Assembly: GCA_050084515.1 (NCBI GenBank)
Contig: CM114274.1
Location: 19,468,001-19,532,000 of the forward strand
Reading direction: 5' to 3'
Length of the DNA stretch: 64,000 nt
From: Blasia pusilla
Taxonomy: Eukaryota; Marchantiophyta; Marchantiopsida; Blasiales
This document shows, piece after piece, positions 24,901 to 34,484 of this stretch (positions are counted from its first letter, which is position 1; each line of letters starts with the position of its first letter). The position numbers and the translations under genes were made by a program. Under the pieces are notes generated by a model that worked only from the letters and a program-made list of their open reading frames with translations, did not search any database and was not told the DNA's origin.

Positions 24901-27240
24901 TGCAACTTGAGAGTTGAAAAATGGAAACTGAAGGAAGTTAGAATAACTTTTAATGTAGGATCAATGGAAGGAGCTGTAAAGTTTAAAAATCCATACCATC
25001 CAGTATGACCAAAGGAACAATACAATTATAGAAACGCTGGAAAGAACTCTTTCCATTGATCCTAGCAGTTGCTTACCCCAAGGATGGTCCAAACTCCAGG
25101 CAGGGACGCACAGTCACTCTCTAGTTTCCAATGAGAGCTCCATCCTTTCAACACTGGAACTGAGAGCATTGGGATCCACCACCGGCACAAAGCACCGAAC
25201 ATTTTTGGACAGAGGACCATCAAACCTAGCCAGACACCCGACGTCCATCCAAGCCAGAGACCACTACTTCCACCATCCTGTGTTGCATCCATCTCTTCAT
25301 TATGAAGCATGGGAAACGTTGTGGGGGAAAATATTGACAGAAGACTTCCAAAGGTATGCTCAGGATCTCTGTCACACAACACAACATTTTTTTGCGAAGA
25401 AACAGCTAACATGTTAATAAACATGCAATTTACTTCTTGTTCCCAATCTAAAAATTAAATATCAATCTAGGTTTCATAATCTTTCAGTGAGATGATTTTA
25501 ATCCTGGTAGAAATCGACTATTCTGATTAGAGACAGCATTTTTTAGGCGTCCGCTACAGGCTCTGAGGTATTCAGCGTGAAAATTGGAGAGGTTCTTCAA
25601 CCCTCAAGGCCAGCAACATTCCTCTGCTCCCTTCGATGTCAAATTTTCATACATTTTGACACTACAGCCCTCCAGAAAATTTTACACTTCTCTTCAACGT
25701 TGAACATTTGAGAGCGGAAAATAAGGGAAAGAAAAAGAAAACAAACAAACACACCGCTTGCTGCACTCCTTAAGTAGATCTATTTCCACAAGACCTGCAG
25801 AAGAACTTTTGCAGGATACCAGCCTAAAGTACTCGAGTGTTAAACAGCTCGGATATCTGTGAGGCTTCAAGTGTTATGGGACTTGATTGGCTCAGCAGAA
25901 TCAGCATCTGGAAAAGAATTTCTCTAACAACCCCACAGCAACTTGGAGAAGGATTCGTCGATAAGTAGGATTACATCCGTTTGGCTTGCAGGGAGAAAAG
26001 CAATCTACACCTAGGACTTCAATTCTTTTGCATACGAAACCCGATGATAGCCAATGGTAAGCAACCCTTGATTCATGTTAGACACAGTTCAAACCTCTCA
26101 TAACGTTTCTACCTAGACTTTGAAGCAGAGTTCATCCAACCTAAGAGCAGCGTACTCCAAAACACCCGTCCGACAGATGTAGAATGCTAGAGTCGATTCT
26201 CCACGAGTTTCGCAGTTCTGTACATCGGTCACTAGGTCGTGCAGAACCAGTTTCGTGATCGCACTCCGCGTTGCAGTCATGTAAGCAACCAACCAATCTA
26301 ATGTCGCAAACAGAGTCCCCTTCGTTTGGCTCGGCAGAAGAGTCCGAACAAACCATCTGTTCAGCCACATCCCATCGCTCGAGGAAGAATCGCCATTGTT
26401 CCGCTTGCTTCCTGTCGCGAGTTTATCATCGGCACTCCAACTGCCTCCTTCCAGACCTACAGCAAAAGTGGAACCGAGAGCTTCGCGAGCACTGGTCGTC
26501 AAAATCTGGTCTAGGCTAACAAGAAGACAGTGGCTGATAAGATTTGTAAGGAAAACGCAGTCTGGTTGTTCGAGTCTGGCGTTAATGCGCTCGGACATAC
26601 GCCTTCCTGCGTCACCACCGTCTGCTGCTATCACCGCATCTTTTAAAGATCTAGAGAAACGCAACTGTCCCATTTTCACCTTTTTATCGCCATCGTTGGT
26701 TGACTGGTGCTTGCCCGACTTTCTCTTGCGACCGACAGCCGCGTTCAATCCGTCTCTCCAATTCTCGAAGTCTCCATCTTTGGTAACTTCTACGGGAGAC
26801 ACCAGCCCTCTCGAATTGTCCTCCTGCTTATCCCTCTCAACAAACTCACATCCCGACTGAACCGAATGCGATGCGATTTTACTTTCGAGATCTAAATTGG
26901 CGTGTCGTAATCTTCGGAATTCGTCCTGAATTTCATCTAAAGTTTGTCTCACATCGGTGCTGTCATTGAATTGTTTGCTCGAGCTCCCAACGCCTAGAGC
27001 TCCTTCACCCGCAACATCCTGATCCGCTCCAAGACCTGAACCAGAATTGCGCCCTTGCTCATCTATGCGCTCCAGTTCAGAAATGGCCCATTTCACAGCG
27101 TCGAACGTTATCTGCCCGTTTCCTAAGTCCAGTTCTATGTCAAGAAGTCTTGCCTGACAGTCTGAATGAATTCTCGACTTGAAGGCAGAGGGGAGGGGAT
27201 CGGGAGCTGGAACTAGATTGCTCACTCCAATCTCTCTCAT
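15673..27240 (-). CDS. Large multi-exon nuclear gene, family not identified
   Basis: At least eight minus-strand open segments are bounded by good GT/AG junctions, with phase to be modelled: 27,240-26,113, 24,873-24,645, 24,442-23,900, 23,418-23,098, 22,857-22,589, about 21,665-21,441, 17,396-17,080, 16,394-16,251 and 15,918-15,673. More exons probably lie between 17.4 and 21.4 kb. The first segment has an acidic/basic N-terminus with a nuclear localisation-like cluster (VGRKRKSGKHQS) and a short coiled coil. Later segments are Leu-rich and helical (LIRRLAELAPVALNVVVLL, VQLCQLLFLCCSEHIIAELL, LRLAILDLLKLLPPC), like a HEAT/ARM-type solenoid. I considered large plant scaffold proteins such as Mediator subunits and could not match any. 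Copia-2 is inserted in one intron. This is the only host-like gene in the window. Confidence 0.7.
16251..16394 (-). CDS. Small exon of the unidentified large gene
   Basis: A 144-bp exon: acceptor ATGGGGTTTCAG before ATGTTGGAG, donor GCAAAG followed by GTTAGAAC. It encodes MLELVIKYGENRELLRCVEF and HSAFRTRGPHFIPPAK. Confidence 0.68.
17080..17396 (-). CDS. Exon of the unidentified large gene
   Basis: The acceptor is TTGTTTCTCTTGGCGCAG before GGGGCATTC, and the donor is GAGGAG followed by GTGAGGAA. The exon encodes SWNTHEREKFVGFAQTKRTN, LELELGSLLCQTLKKAIARS and AWPSNAVSMLGTLMIDRLET. It lies immediately beside the intron that holds Copia-2. Confidence 0.72.
17441..17618. repeat. 178-bp direct repeat, left copy
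   Basis: Starting CATCCATATTGTAGTC and ending TTCAGTAG, this is repeated at 19,757-19,934 with scattered differences. The two copies exactly bracket Copia-2. It is intron sequence of the large gene. Confidence 0.9.
17619..17860 (+). pseudogene. Copia-2 integrase C-terminal part
   Basis: The frame reads TSALNGITPEECWNGKKPHI, LRVFGCPAYVHIPKEQRSKF and EKLIFVGYETGLKGYVLYNP, the C-terminal half of a copia integrase. The catalytic Asp/Asp/Glu core is absent because of the truncation. Confidence 0.92.
17840..18590 (+). pseudogene. Copia-2 reverse transcriptase
   Basis: Pieces in changing frames give ETFAPIARYGSIRLLLALAS, VEQLDVGTAFLNGDLH (motif A) and, near 18,157-18,180, VYVDDLLLSK (catalytic YVDD). 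These are followed by VKFILGTKVERNRAEGWIRL and KVRPVSTPLEPG. Several frameshifts and stops (for example just before AIQQAKDS) show it is dead. It runs directly into the RNase H. Confidence 0.92.
18600..19110 (+). pseudogene. Copia-2 RNase H
   Basis: Frames at 18,606-18,854 and 18,667-19,110 give LIGFTDASWGDDPDNSRSTG (catalytic Asp region) and, after a frameshift, ASNATQEVVWLRRLFEEV, LYCDNTGSISLLKNPVHHPR, INIRRRFIEEKENGQIVQVV and DMTADVLTKAL. This is a normal copia C-terminus ending just before the 3' LTR. Confidence 0.93.
19118..19756 (+). repeat. Copia-2 3' LTR
   Basis: The LTR follows a purine tract (AAGTGGGAG), begins TGTTGTAAGAACATAG and ends CTAACA. A TATATAAT box lies at about 19,313. 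The R/U5 part has internal repeats around CTGAGTGG-TTGCTATTGC. A CCCTAAAACCCTAAAA stretch at about 19,275 looks telomere-like but is only two units. Confidence 0.82.
19757..19934. repeat. 178-bp direct repeat, right copy
   Basis: Second copy of the 17,441-17,618 sequence, directly after the LTR end. Confidence 0.9.
19935..21440 (-). other. Introns and possible further exons of the large gene
   Basis: Minus-strand open stretches occur at 20,287-20,051 (LQTSKFQLEVWSFIHKSYSY) and 20,759-20,544. They may be exons of the large gene, but no splice junctions stood out. No other feature is recognised. Confidence 0.35.
21441..21665 (-). CDS. Probable exon of the unidentified large gene
   Basis: The donor is ATTCAATCAG followed by GTAAAATT, and the acceptor is probably GCTGGTGGTAG. 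The frame reads SMRRMGSTSRMSFSVAPLST and PEWASEAPRFPGMKEINDLQ. A second frame is open for part of the length, so the assignment is less sure than for the exons to the right. Confidence 0.5.
22589..22857 (-). CDS. Probable exon of the unidentified large gene
   Basis: The acceptor is GGCTATTGCAG before GGAGTTTTG. A GTAC donor lies just before an in-frame TAG. The exon encodes FCWIESCYGTGDLKICQQQR and RAIEKLKRIIIELASCSYQS. Confidence 0.6.
23098..23418 (-). CDS. Exon of the unidentified large gene
   Basis: The acceptor is CTTTTGTTTCAG before GCACTTC, and the donor is CTCAAG followed by GTTTGT. The exon encodes ALQKIIALRELIDVNFWQNQ and KWLHLLSLIHREGAWDLRLA, helical and without a known motif. Confidence 0.75.
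23900..24442 (-). CDS. Exon of the unidentified large gene
   Basis: The acceptor is ATGATTTCAG before GTATTGATC, and the donor is GAACAG followed by GTATGAAC. The exon has a Cys-rich patch (KSECSCCNVLLTKKELPEF) followed by VQLCQLLFLCCSEHIIAELL and SQGRGSLVLELLIQRIMEDL. The 181-codon length and clean junctions argue for a functional exon. Confidence 0.75.
24645..24873 (-). CDS. Exon of the unidentified large gene
   Basis: The acceptor is CTGGTAG before GTTAAGAC, and the donor is CTGG followed by GTAAAG. The exon encodes RGAWLCTALIRRLAELAPVA and EFGNYLLSSLQKELSGHMLP, amphipathic helices as in solenoid proteins. Confidence 0.7.
24874..26112 (-). other. Large intron of the unidentified gene
   Basis: This separates the first coding exon from the 24,645-24,873 exon. 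A minus frame at 25,424-25,062 has no recognisable domain. No transposon was seen in it. Confidence 0.45.
26113..27240 (-). CDS. First coding exon of the unidentified large gene
   Basis: The start is placed at the ATG at 27,240 (MREIGVSNLVPAPDPLPS). The frame stays open further upstream to a TTG near 27,300, so an earlier start or an upstream exon is possible. The product begins with a helical segment (HSDCQARLLDIELDLGN and VKWAISELERI), a Ser/Gly-rich acidic linker, a coiled coil (TLDEIQDEFRRLRHANLD), a basic NLS-like patch, and then a hydrophobic helical region (DGMWLNRWFVRTLLPSQTKG, ATLDWLVAYMTATRSAI). No catalytic motif is visible. Confidence 0.72.
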   Translation of the reverse strand: MREIGVSNLVPAPDPLPSAFKSRIHSDCQARLLDIELDLGNGQITFDAVKWAISELERIDEQGRNSGSGLGADQDVAGEGALGVGSSSKQFNDSTDVRQTLDEIQDEFRRLRHANLDLESKIASHSVQSGCEFVERDKQEDNSRGLVSPVEVTKDGDFENWRDGLNAAVGRKRKSGKHQSTNDGDKKVKMGQLRFSRSLKDAVIAADGGDAGRRMSERINARLEQPDCVFLTNLISHCLLVSLDQILTTSAREALGSTFAVGLEGGSWSADDKLATGSKRNNGDSSSSDGMWLNRWFVRTLLPSQTKGTLFATLDWLVAYMTATRSAITKLVLHDLVTDVQNCETRGESTLAFYICRTGVLEYAALRLDELCFKV

Positions 27241-28400
27241 CCCAACTCCTCCAGCTTGCCGGGATGAATGAACGGCTGCCCGGACCCAAACGAACAGCAA
27301 TGCAATTCAACGCACGCCTCCCTTCGCCATGCATAAGGCGTACCAGCACAATGGCTCAGTCATCGAACCGATTCGATCGGATTGAACTCCTGAGATTTGT
27401 TAGTCATCTAGTCTCCTACGGTCACGAAAGTGCCAGCCAAAGACATTCGATCGACAAAACCATGCATAAATGCTTCTCCTCCTGGGCAGAAAGTGCAGTA
27501 ATGTGTTCCGTGAGTACCCTCGTGTCTTCTCTGTAGGTTATTTTTCGAATCCTTCTTTCCTGTACCACTACTGTTTTTCCGCCACTGTCACAAATTGGGT
27601 CAAAAAACGAACCCGTAAATTGCCATGAGTAATCGAAAAGGTTCCTCTGCTACTTCAACGTCGACACTCGTTGACGTAGAGACCTCAAATCGTCTTCGTC
27701 TCTCCTCTCGTCGGAACGAAAAGCGCAAAGAGGTGGCAGACTGCAACAGCATATCAATGGAACAAGCATCAAATCAGTAAGCCGTGCATCCATCCGCCGT
27801 ATGACAGGGAGAGGCCAAATTTCATGCTGAAGCACCTCTTTTCCGACTTACCGGTCCTTGTCTGTCTCGCCTTATCCACCTCACAAGCCGTGTCGGAGAA
27901 CGCTTGTCGATAAACCCCATTCCAGTCCAAACGCCTGTAAAAACTGAGAAGCCTTCGGCGCTTCCGCGGACGCTGGTATATGAAATCCCCTCTCGTATCA
28001 GGCGCGCCCACGGGACTGTTCTACCCGTGGAGTGATCGGGAAAATCCCACGGGATGCCGCCTGACACGCCCTATTCTAGACGCGTTTTAACTGCAAGATC
28101 TCATGAAGAGGACTAGTGGGGCACGGAAACTAGAATTCTAGCACTAGCCGGGACCAGAACGGTCGTCGTGGTACCACCTATACGTTTTATGACCGGAAAT
28201 TGCCAACGTATAGGTGACCAGGACACCGGTGACCGGGGAAATAAAATAAAAATTGAAGCCTCGAGTATGTATAGTTGGCCGGCCGGTTTTATCCTAAGTA
28301 TATGGCCAAATATTGTCTTACTAGTTAAAATGTCCGTACGATGCATTTATTAACAAGTATGCTGTCTGAGCAGGCAGATCGCGTGGATGTCATATCGTAA
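27241..28400. other. Upstream region of the large gene; no gene recognised
   Basis: This is GC-richer sequence that should hold the promoter and 5' untranslated exons of the minus-strand gene. Short frames at 27.6-28.1 kb are Arg-rich and look non-coding. Confidence 0.4.
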
Positions 28401-30678
28401 AATTTTTACCGTAAGAAAGCAAAATTTATTAAGTGTACCTACATCAAAGACATCAAAATAATTTGGTAAATGATAAGCAAAGTAGGTGAAGATATTGTGG
28501 CAAGGACACAAGCAGTTAGGTGGCTATCATGCAGAGCAGATAGAGGTGCCTAATACATTTGGGTTGCAGCTTGTGACGGAAAATGTTTTCATGAACCGTA
28601 AAGATTTGTTGTGATGAATATAGACGTTTAGATGAGGTGAAAATATTCTGGAATTTTGATGCAAGGCTTGGACCATTATGGAGATATGAACGTGGCATAA
28701 AGAAAAGATGTGAAGCAAAGTTTGGAATGAGTGTTGATAAGGACGGAGGGAAGTACAAGTTGAATTCTCATAGTCATATTATATTTTTTAAGAATTTTGC
28801 AATAGTGTGAAGTACGCTTTACAAAATGATTGAAATTTATTGGAAGAATAGTTTATCATTGAACCATGGGGGTTTCCAATATTGCTGAGTATTTGACAAT
28901 TATACATTGAAATAAAATATCAAATGCAAACAATTGAAAGAAATAAAATGTTGTACTGATCCAATCAATTGCAAGAGAACCAAAGTCTATAAGAAAGCTT
29001 GAATGTATTTCAAGAGAACTCAAAAAATATGTGTAAGGAAGTGCAGGGAGAAATCAAAATTTTCAGGAGTTGAGAGTTTAGCCTTGTAGTGACAGGAAGG
29101 CAATTCAAAATCTGCAAGTGTATCTGCAAAGAGAGTACTCTTGTAACTCTGGAAAGTAGGTACATGAGTACATGCTTGGTAGTGTATTGGCACTGCATCT
29201 ATATACTACTGATTTCATCCTCTAGAGTCACGCAACATGGATTGGATCAAAGCTAACTGGAGTGACAACTTAGGATTATTCTCTAGTAGAGAACGTATGT
29301 CCTTTGCAAAATTAGAGAATTGCTCTCTTGCTTCTCTCAACTGCTTCTTAATGCAGTGAACTTGAGAGTACTGATCATGACTATCTTATAGAGCAGAATT
29401 CAGCAAGTTGTTGAGATGTTCTATCTCATTTGACCGATTCAGAATTTGGTCTTCAAGATGCTCAGCTGCTCGTGAACTATGGTGATTAGCAAAGTCAGAT
29501 GATGAGTGATCTGTGTCATGTTGAAATGACGCAAGTATGTCATTGTATTGAACTCCTGAAGTGGAAGCACTAGCACAAGCTTGATGAAATGGTCCATATC
29601 TTGATGGACGGCACATTCGCAAACCAATACTCTACAAAAGACTAAACATAATTAGCACCTGTATTGCATTAATTTGAAAGAAACTATGTATAAAAGTCTG
29701 CGGAATAAAACAAGATTTATGCATTGTTAAAATGCGAGTTGAAAGTATATTACATGAATTGAAAAGAATAAAGATCATTGAAATGAAACAATGTATACAA
29801 AATGTGAAGGCGCTTTTGAAGGGTTGATTATAAAATACAATAAGAAACAAAATTTATAACCATGAGTATGTCATTGAATAATGGAGTAGTAAACTTAAAA
29901 TAGTAGAAATTCTTCAATGATATGCACAAAGGTATAAAACCGTCAAAAAGTATAAGTTTATATTCAGTGTATGTTGCGTAGTGACGAGATGGACGACAAA
30001 ATAGATGTAAATGCCTAAGTATACAGAGAAAGCAGATTTGATGGAAATCATCATGGCAATTCTTGCGAACAGCAGACTGTTCTCAAAATGTGTGCAAAGC
30101 ATGTGGAAACACAAAAATTATGATCGCAAATCATATTCAATCTGCTGATAATCATAGTGATGTCCAGAAGTGCACAAGAATCATGTCATTATGAAAACAT
30201 GCAATAATATTAGAATTCAAAAAAGGACAGGACAACTAAAACAACATGAAGATTACCATGATGAAAGAGTTGCTGATATAGTGCCATATCTGGAGTTCAG
30301 AGCAAGACAGAGTGAACTAGGCACACTTTCGTTTGTTTGGTGATCCCGCAAGAAGGTTTGTTGCAAAGCTGTCCTTTGGGAGAGCGGGGATGGCTGGAAC
30401 TTCCTCTGAGCCTTGTGAAGTCTGGGGGACCAAATAGAATGAAAGAAAATGAAAACAACAAACCTCAGTGAAGACAGGCCTTGCTGATTTACTGATGCAG
30501 ATGGTGCAACTATAGGTGAGGAGCTTGGGTTTGTCTCGTCTCATATAAAGGAAGTGCAGCTCCTATCTGAGAAACTTGCATTCCAGCATGAGACTGAGAT
30601 GAGCTCCTTGCTGCCCTTCCCCTTCATGACGTTGCACGAGATGCCATTGTCACTAGTACAAGCACAATGTGAGTGAAC
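28401..30678 (-). other. AT-rich 3' region of the Helitron; no gene recognised
   Basis: The sequence becomes markedly AT-rich at about 28.4 kb and stays so up to the helicase. It is probably the non-coding 3' part of the minus-strand Helitron. A terminal CTRR with hairpin could not be placed with confidence. Confidence 0.35.
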
Positions 30679-31487
30679 TTAAAGACTATAAATTGAAATT
30701 AAATACTCTAAAATCGTGAGGTCCAAATTACCACGTATTCTAAGTTGATGCCTAGATCTTACTTGAGATAACATAACATACACAAGACCAAGAGCAAAGA
30801 CGGATCTGATCACTAACAAGCAACGTCCAGAAATAGTTGTACCTTGACTCTTATGAGTAGTCATAGCATAACCAAGTACAAGTGGACAAGTTTTTTTAAT
30901 GTACTTCTGGTTTGAGCCATACCCCAGAGTTGCAAACTTTGTCCTAATTATCATGATGGACTTACCAATGGATGGAATAGTTATCATTATACTAGCTACC
31001 TCATTGTTCTCAAAGAAAATTTTTGTTACTATTGCTAGGGACCCATTGGCAGCTTGTACCTTTAAGTTGATGTTTGATGTCAACATCACAGTAGAGTAAA
31101 CAACAATGAAAGGCAATTGATGAAATGCATCATCTTGTAGCCAAGTAGTGAATTGAGGTGTTGGAGGTGCATCTGATTTGACATTCACTTTCACAATGGA
31201 AGCATCTCCAAATAGTCTTCTAAGTGCCAAAATATTGAACGTTGAAACATCCTCACAATAAGTGCATACTATGGTTGTGTTTGAGCGTATGCAATAAATT
31301 GCCTCATTCTCTGAGACAAAACATCTTGATAAGCACCGATTTATTTAATCTGTAGTTGGTATATTAAATCTGAGTGAGTTAAGGAAGTTCAGATAAGAAG
31401 GGTCTTCACCATGCCTCATGGGAGTTGTAAGTTTATAAAGAAGGTGGATATATGAGCTCAAATGACAACTATTACAAAAATCTAAGG
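30679..31487 (-). pseudogene. Helitron PIF1-type helicase, C-terminal half
   Basis: Read on the minus strand from 31,487, the frame gives KLTTPMRHGEDPSYLNFLNS (helicase motif IV region), then a stop, then NEAIYCIRSNTTIVCTYCED. The 31,230-30,679 frame has NGSLAIVTKIFFENNEV and LVLGYAMTTHKSQGTTISG (motif V, THKSQG) with LVYVMLSQVRS (motif VI). It is the exact continuation of the N-terminal half at 41,349-41,972. The two were separated by the insertion of Gypsy-1. The helicase would unwind DNA for rolling-circle transposition. Confidence 0.9.
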
Positions 31488-31603
31488 TGTCATGCGCATA
31501 CACATCGCTATCACCAAACACACACACACAAACACACATGATCCCATGCCAACTCATGGCATCCAAACAACAAGACAAGAAGTACCAAAATATCTCTAAT
31601 CAA
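31488..31603 (-). repeat. Gypsy-1 terminal segment B2
   Basis: This 116-bp segment ends the element on the minus strand with GCGATGTGTATGCGCATGACA-type sequence (20 bases: CGATGTGTATGCGCATGACA). It is a near copy of B1 (32,121-32,236): both share AACTCATGG-ATCCAAACAA and AGAAGTACCAAAATATCTC. Confidence 0.85.
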
Positions 31604-32120
31604 AATAAGATCCAATCTCTCTCACAACACCATAGTTCTCACATGTATGCACTCTCACATGTCTCTCTCAATGTCAAACCAAACCTACTCTCATAATGAG
31701 AGGCTTAGGTTACACACACAAGGCAAGCAAGACCATAGCTCCGCCTCATGCCAAGAGGTTCAACAAAGAGAGAATGAGCTCTCGAACTCTCTCTCCTTGA
31801 AGTATACCCCTCTCCTCTCCCAAACTCTCTCCATGGTAACCTATGCTCCCAAGTCACCTCCTTAGCTCTTGACCTGATGTAGGAGGTCAAGGGCCACTTA
31901 CCAAAAATATAAAGTCAACCATATACTCAAAATAGTACTTACCTAAAATAGTAGGTTCCTCAATATGGCTCCAAATGAGCCGAAACGAAGGGGAAACCTG
32001 CTCTCTCAAGTTTTTCGAGGCCTCAACAGGTCATCCTTGACCTCTTGAGCCTCTCCTCCACTACTCAAGAAGGCGCTCTACTAGATCTCATCGATCTATC
32101 CTAAAAGATGGGATAGTACA
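31604..32120 (-). repeat. Gypsy-1 terminal segment A2
   Basis: The roughly 517-bp segment from AATAAGATCCAATCTC to CCTAAAAGATGGGATAGTACA matches A1 at 40,836-41,348 closely, apart from small indels. A2 and B2 together make a 633-bp unit like the solo A-B block at 7,190-7,790. Confidence 0.9.
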
Positions 32121-32236
32121 CATCGCTACACAACATACATCGACGTCACCGAACACACAGACAAACACACACCATCCCATGCTAACTCATGGTATCCAAA
32201 CAACCAGACAAGAAGTACCAAAATATCTCCAATCGC
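32121..32236 (-). repeat. Gypsy-1 segment B1 (inner copy)
   Basis: This is an inner copy of segment B placed between the end of the coding region and A2. The same B segment directly follows the coding region in Gypsy-2 (52,330-52,459). Confidence 0.85.
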
Positions 32237-32600
32237 TCCCCTAGTTGATGGTTAGGTCCCTCTAACTCCAGATAGCCATCTATCCCTACCTACCATGACA
32301 TACATCTCCCGGACGCTAAGAGCAAGAAGGTCGGATGCTCATGTGGCCCCATCGTTATTCGCCTTCTTGTCATCCATGTCATAGACACATGTCAGAATCT
32401 ATAACTACCTACGCTATGTACATCTGGGACACATCCATCATCCCTCAGGAACCCTAGTGAGAGGTGACGTCAGACATGCCATATGCCATCCTCTCGAACA
32501 CCCATCACAGACTAGCATAATGGCTGCACCACGGGAGGAACCACAAGCCTAGAGGAACTACTCCTAAACTCGGATCAACTATATCATAAATGTTCGAAAG
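32237..32600 (-). pseudogene. Gypsy-1 PHD-finger remnant
   Basis: After the integrase tail the sequence still encodes LVCDGCSRGWHMAC and, past an in-frame stop, WMCPRCT: the last six zinc ligands of a PHD finger. The first Cys pair is missing because about 11 bases are deleted relative to Gypsy-2, which also shifts the frame. The intact version is at 52,013-52,150. Confidence 0.82.
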
Positions 32601-33900
32601 ATGATATGGCACACAATTACATACATGGTCCTTCCAAACCATACCATCACGTTCCTCCAATAAGAGAACACCGGATGGCAAAACCTCACGCACTCTCAAG
32701 ATAGTGCGCCTTGCAATCACATCCAAGGTCGTGGATGTAGACATAGTGCAAGTAGACATAGTGTCTCTGATGAAACTTCCGGATAGTAGGTTGATAATCA
32801 CCTGCCCGGATAGTCGCATACCTCAATGTATCCCGATGTTGCGCAATCGCCAAGTTCTCAAACGCCATGGGCATCACTCTCCGAAACAACTCAACCCTCT
32901 GAGAACATGCTCGCATCCATACATTAGGGTCATCAAGGTTCAACACTTCACCAACATCTCGACAAATGGCCGCGGGTAAATCTCGCTCTTAGCCATAAAG
33001 CAACAAGTACGGTGAGATAGACGCTAAGAATGCCTGCATGCTGAATTTTTATCCCATCGCCAACCACGGAAACTAAAGGTCCCACTCCCCTATGTGACCT
33101 CTCTGCAAGCCATACTTGCGTAGTCCTCTCTTCATTGACTACACAATCCGCTCCGCTAGTCCATCCGCCTTAGGATGATCTGTGAAGTAGTGCGATGGTC
33201 GATTAGTGCCTGATCACACAAGGCCTGAAACTCCCGGTGGAACTCTGTACCCTATTATGTCAACACCTCAGCTGGTGCATCGTAATAACTCAGCACTCGA
33301 TCTAGGAAGGCATACGCTACTCCCTCACTCGCTTTGTCAAGCAATGCAACCAACTCTATCCACTTTGAGAAGTGCTAGACCATCACCAACGCATAACGAC
33401 TATGACGCTCCATCAAAGGCAAAGGTCTTGCAAAATCCAAACTCCATCATAACCTGAATCCATGATTGGAAGTGGATACAATTGTGGAGTTGGAGCATTG
33501 AACGATGTTTGGACTCGATCACACACCATGCATCTGTTGAATGTCAGTTTGCATGCCTCGCCACCAATACTGAATCTGGAGCAAGCCATACGTCCGCGTC
33601 ACTCCAAAATGATCCAACTCCTCGTGGGCATGACGCACCAAACGTGCTCTCTGCGAAGGATGAGGCACTACACGCACTCTACCATCCTCCCACACTTACA
33701 ACACATGTGTGCCCTCCCACCGTAACCGTCTGGCTTGCTGTGGGATCCTATCCTGCTCTCTAGCATCCATTGTGCTCGCGACGCTGCTAGTACGCAAGTA
33801 CTCCAAGACCACTCTATCGTCATGAATGTCTCGGCCACATGTCGTCTCCTCACCGGCCTCTGGATCTAAGGACTCTCCATCAGACCTCGCCATCAAAGTC
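32601..33900 (-). pseudogene. Gypsy-1 integrase
   Basis: The integrase is spread over several broken frames. The 33,853-33,540 region gives VWEDGRVRVVPHPSQRARL and HAHEELDHFGVTRTYGLLQ followed by QYWWRGMQTDIQQ, the H2C2 zinc domain. About 33,200-33,060 retains DHPKADGLAERI, MKRGLRKYGLQRG and a PW-AMGYKFSMQAF stretch, the end of the DDE core. The 32,946-32,686 frame has FRRVMPMAFENLAIAQHRDT, RKFHQRHYVYL and RTILRVREVLPSGVLLLEERDG-type C-terminal sequence. The catalytic domain is present but heavily damaged. Confidence 0.85.
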
Positions 33901-34049
33901 TTAGAAATCTAGCTCTCCGTAGCCAACAAGCCCAAATAGGCTAACGCATGCCATTTTGGCACCAACTCCTCGTCACTCTCACCATGCCAACAAGCTCAAG
34001 TCGCATTTCGCTTACTCGAACATGGGTTACAACTCAAACCATCTGCATC

Positions 34050-34484
34050 CTAGTTGAGCGTCCCAGGTCTATGGACCACCTGGAAGTCATACTCCTGCAA
34101 TAAAAGAACCCATCTTGCAAGCTTCCCTGTAAGCTTTTTGGACTCCATCATACACTTAAGTGACTGATGATCAATAATGATGGTAAAGGGATTGCCATAT
34201 AGATAACATCTGAAATGTGCGACAACCCACTCTAGAGCCAAGCACTCACCCTCATACGAGCTATCTTCCGCCTCTTCAGCGTAGTTCAAGCGACTAGCGT
34301 TAGCCACAACAAACTCTCTACCATCATCGTCGTGTTGGGTGAGCACGGCTCTAAGCCCCAACATGCTCCAATCGGTATGCAATTGGAAAGGACATCCCCT
34401 TATTGGTCTCTTCAATATGGGCGCGGAGGTCAATGTTTCCTTGAGCATCTGAAATGCTCTCTCCTGCTCATCCCCCAGTGCCAC
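34050..34484 (-). pseudogene. Gypsy-1 RNase H
   Basis: A long clean frame of 144 residues: LKRPIRGCPFQLHTDWSMLG (catalytic Asp), FVVANASRLNYAEEAEDSSY (catalytic Glu region), GECLALEWVVAHFRCYLYGN, FTIIIDHQSLKCMMESKKLT (Asp) and LLLQEYDFQVVHRPGTLN. This is the usual Ty3/gypsy RNase H directly after RT. Confidence 0.95.

Noticed and set aside
15673-27240. Mediator subunit 12 or 33 homologue
   Set aside because: The size and helical character fit loosely, but no conserved segment that I know from these proteins could be matched, so no name is given.
26271-27536. Plus-strand open frames opposite the first exon of the large gene
   Set aside because: They are shadows of the minus-strand exon, which has an ATG, an NLS-like patch and continuous coding character.
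32601-33900. Chromodomain at the integrase C-terminus
   Set aside because: The sequence after the integrase tail is a PHD finger (clear in Gypsy-2), with no chromodomain pattern.
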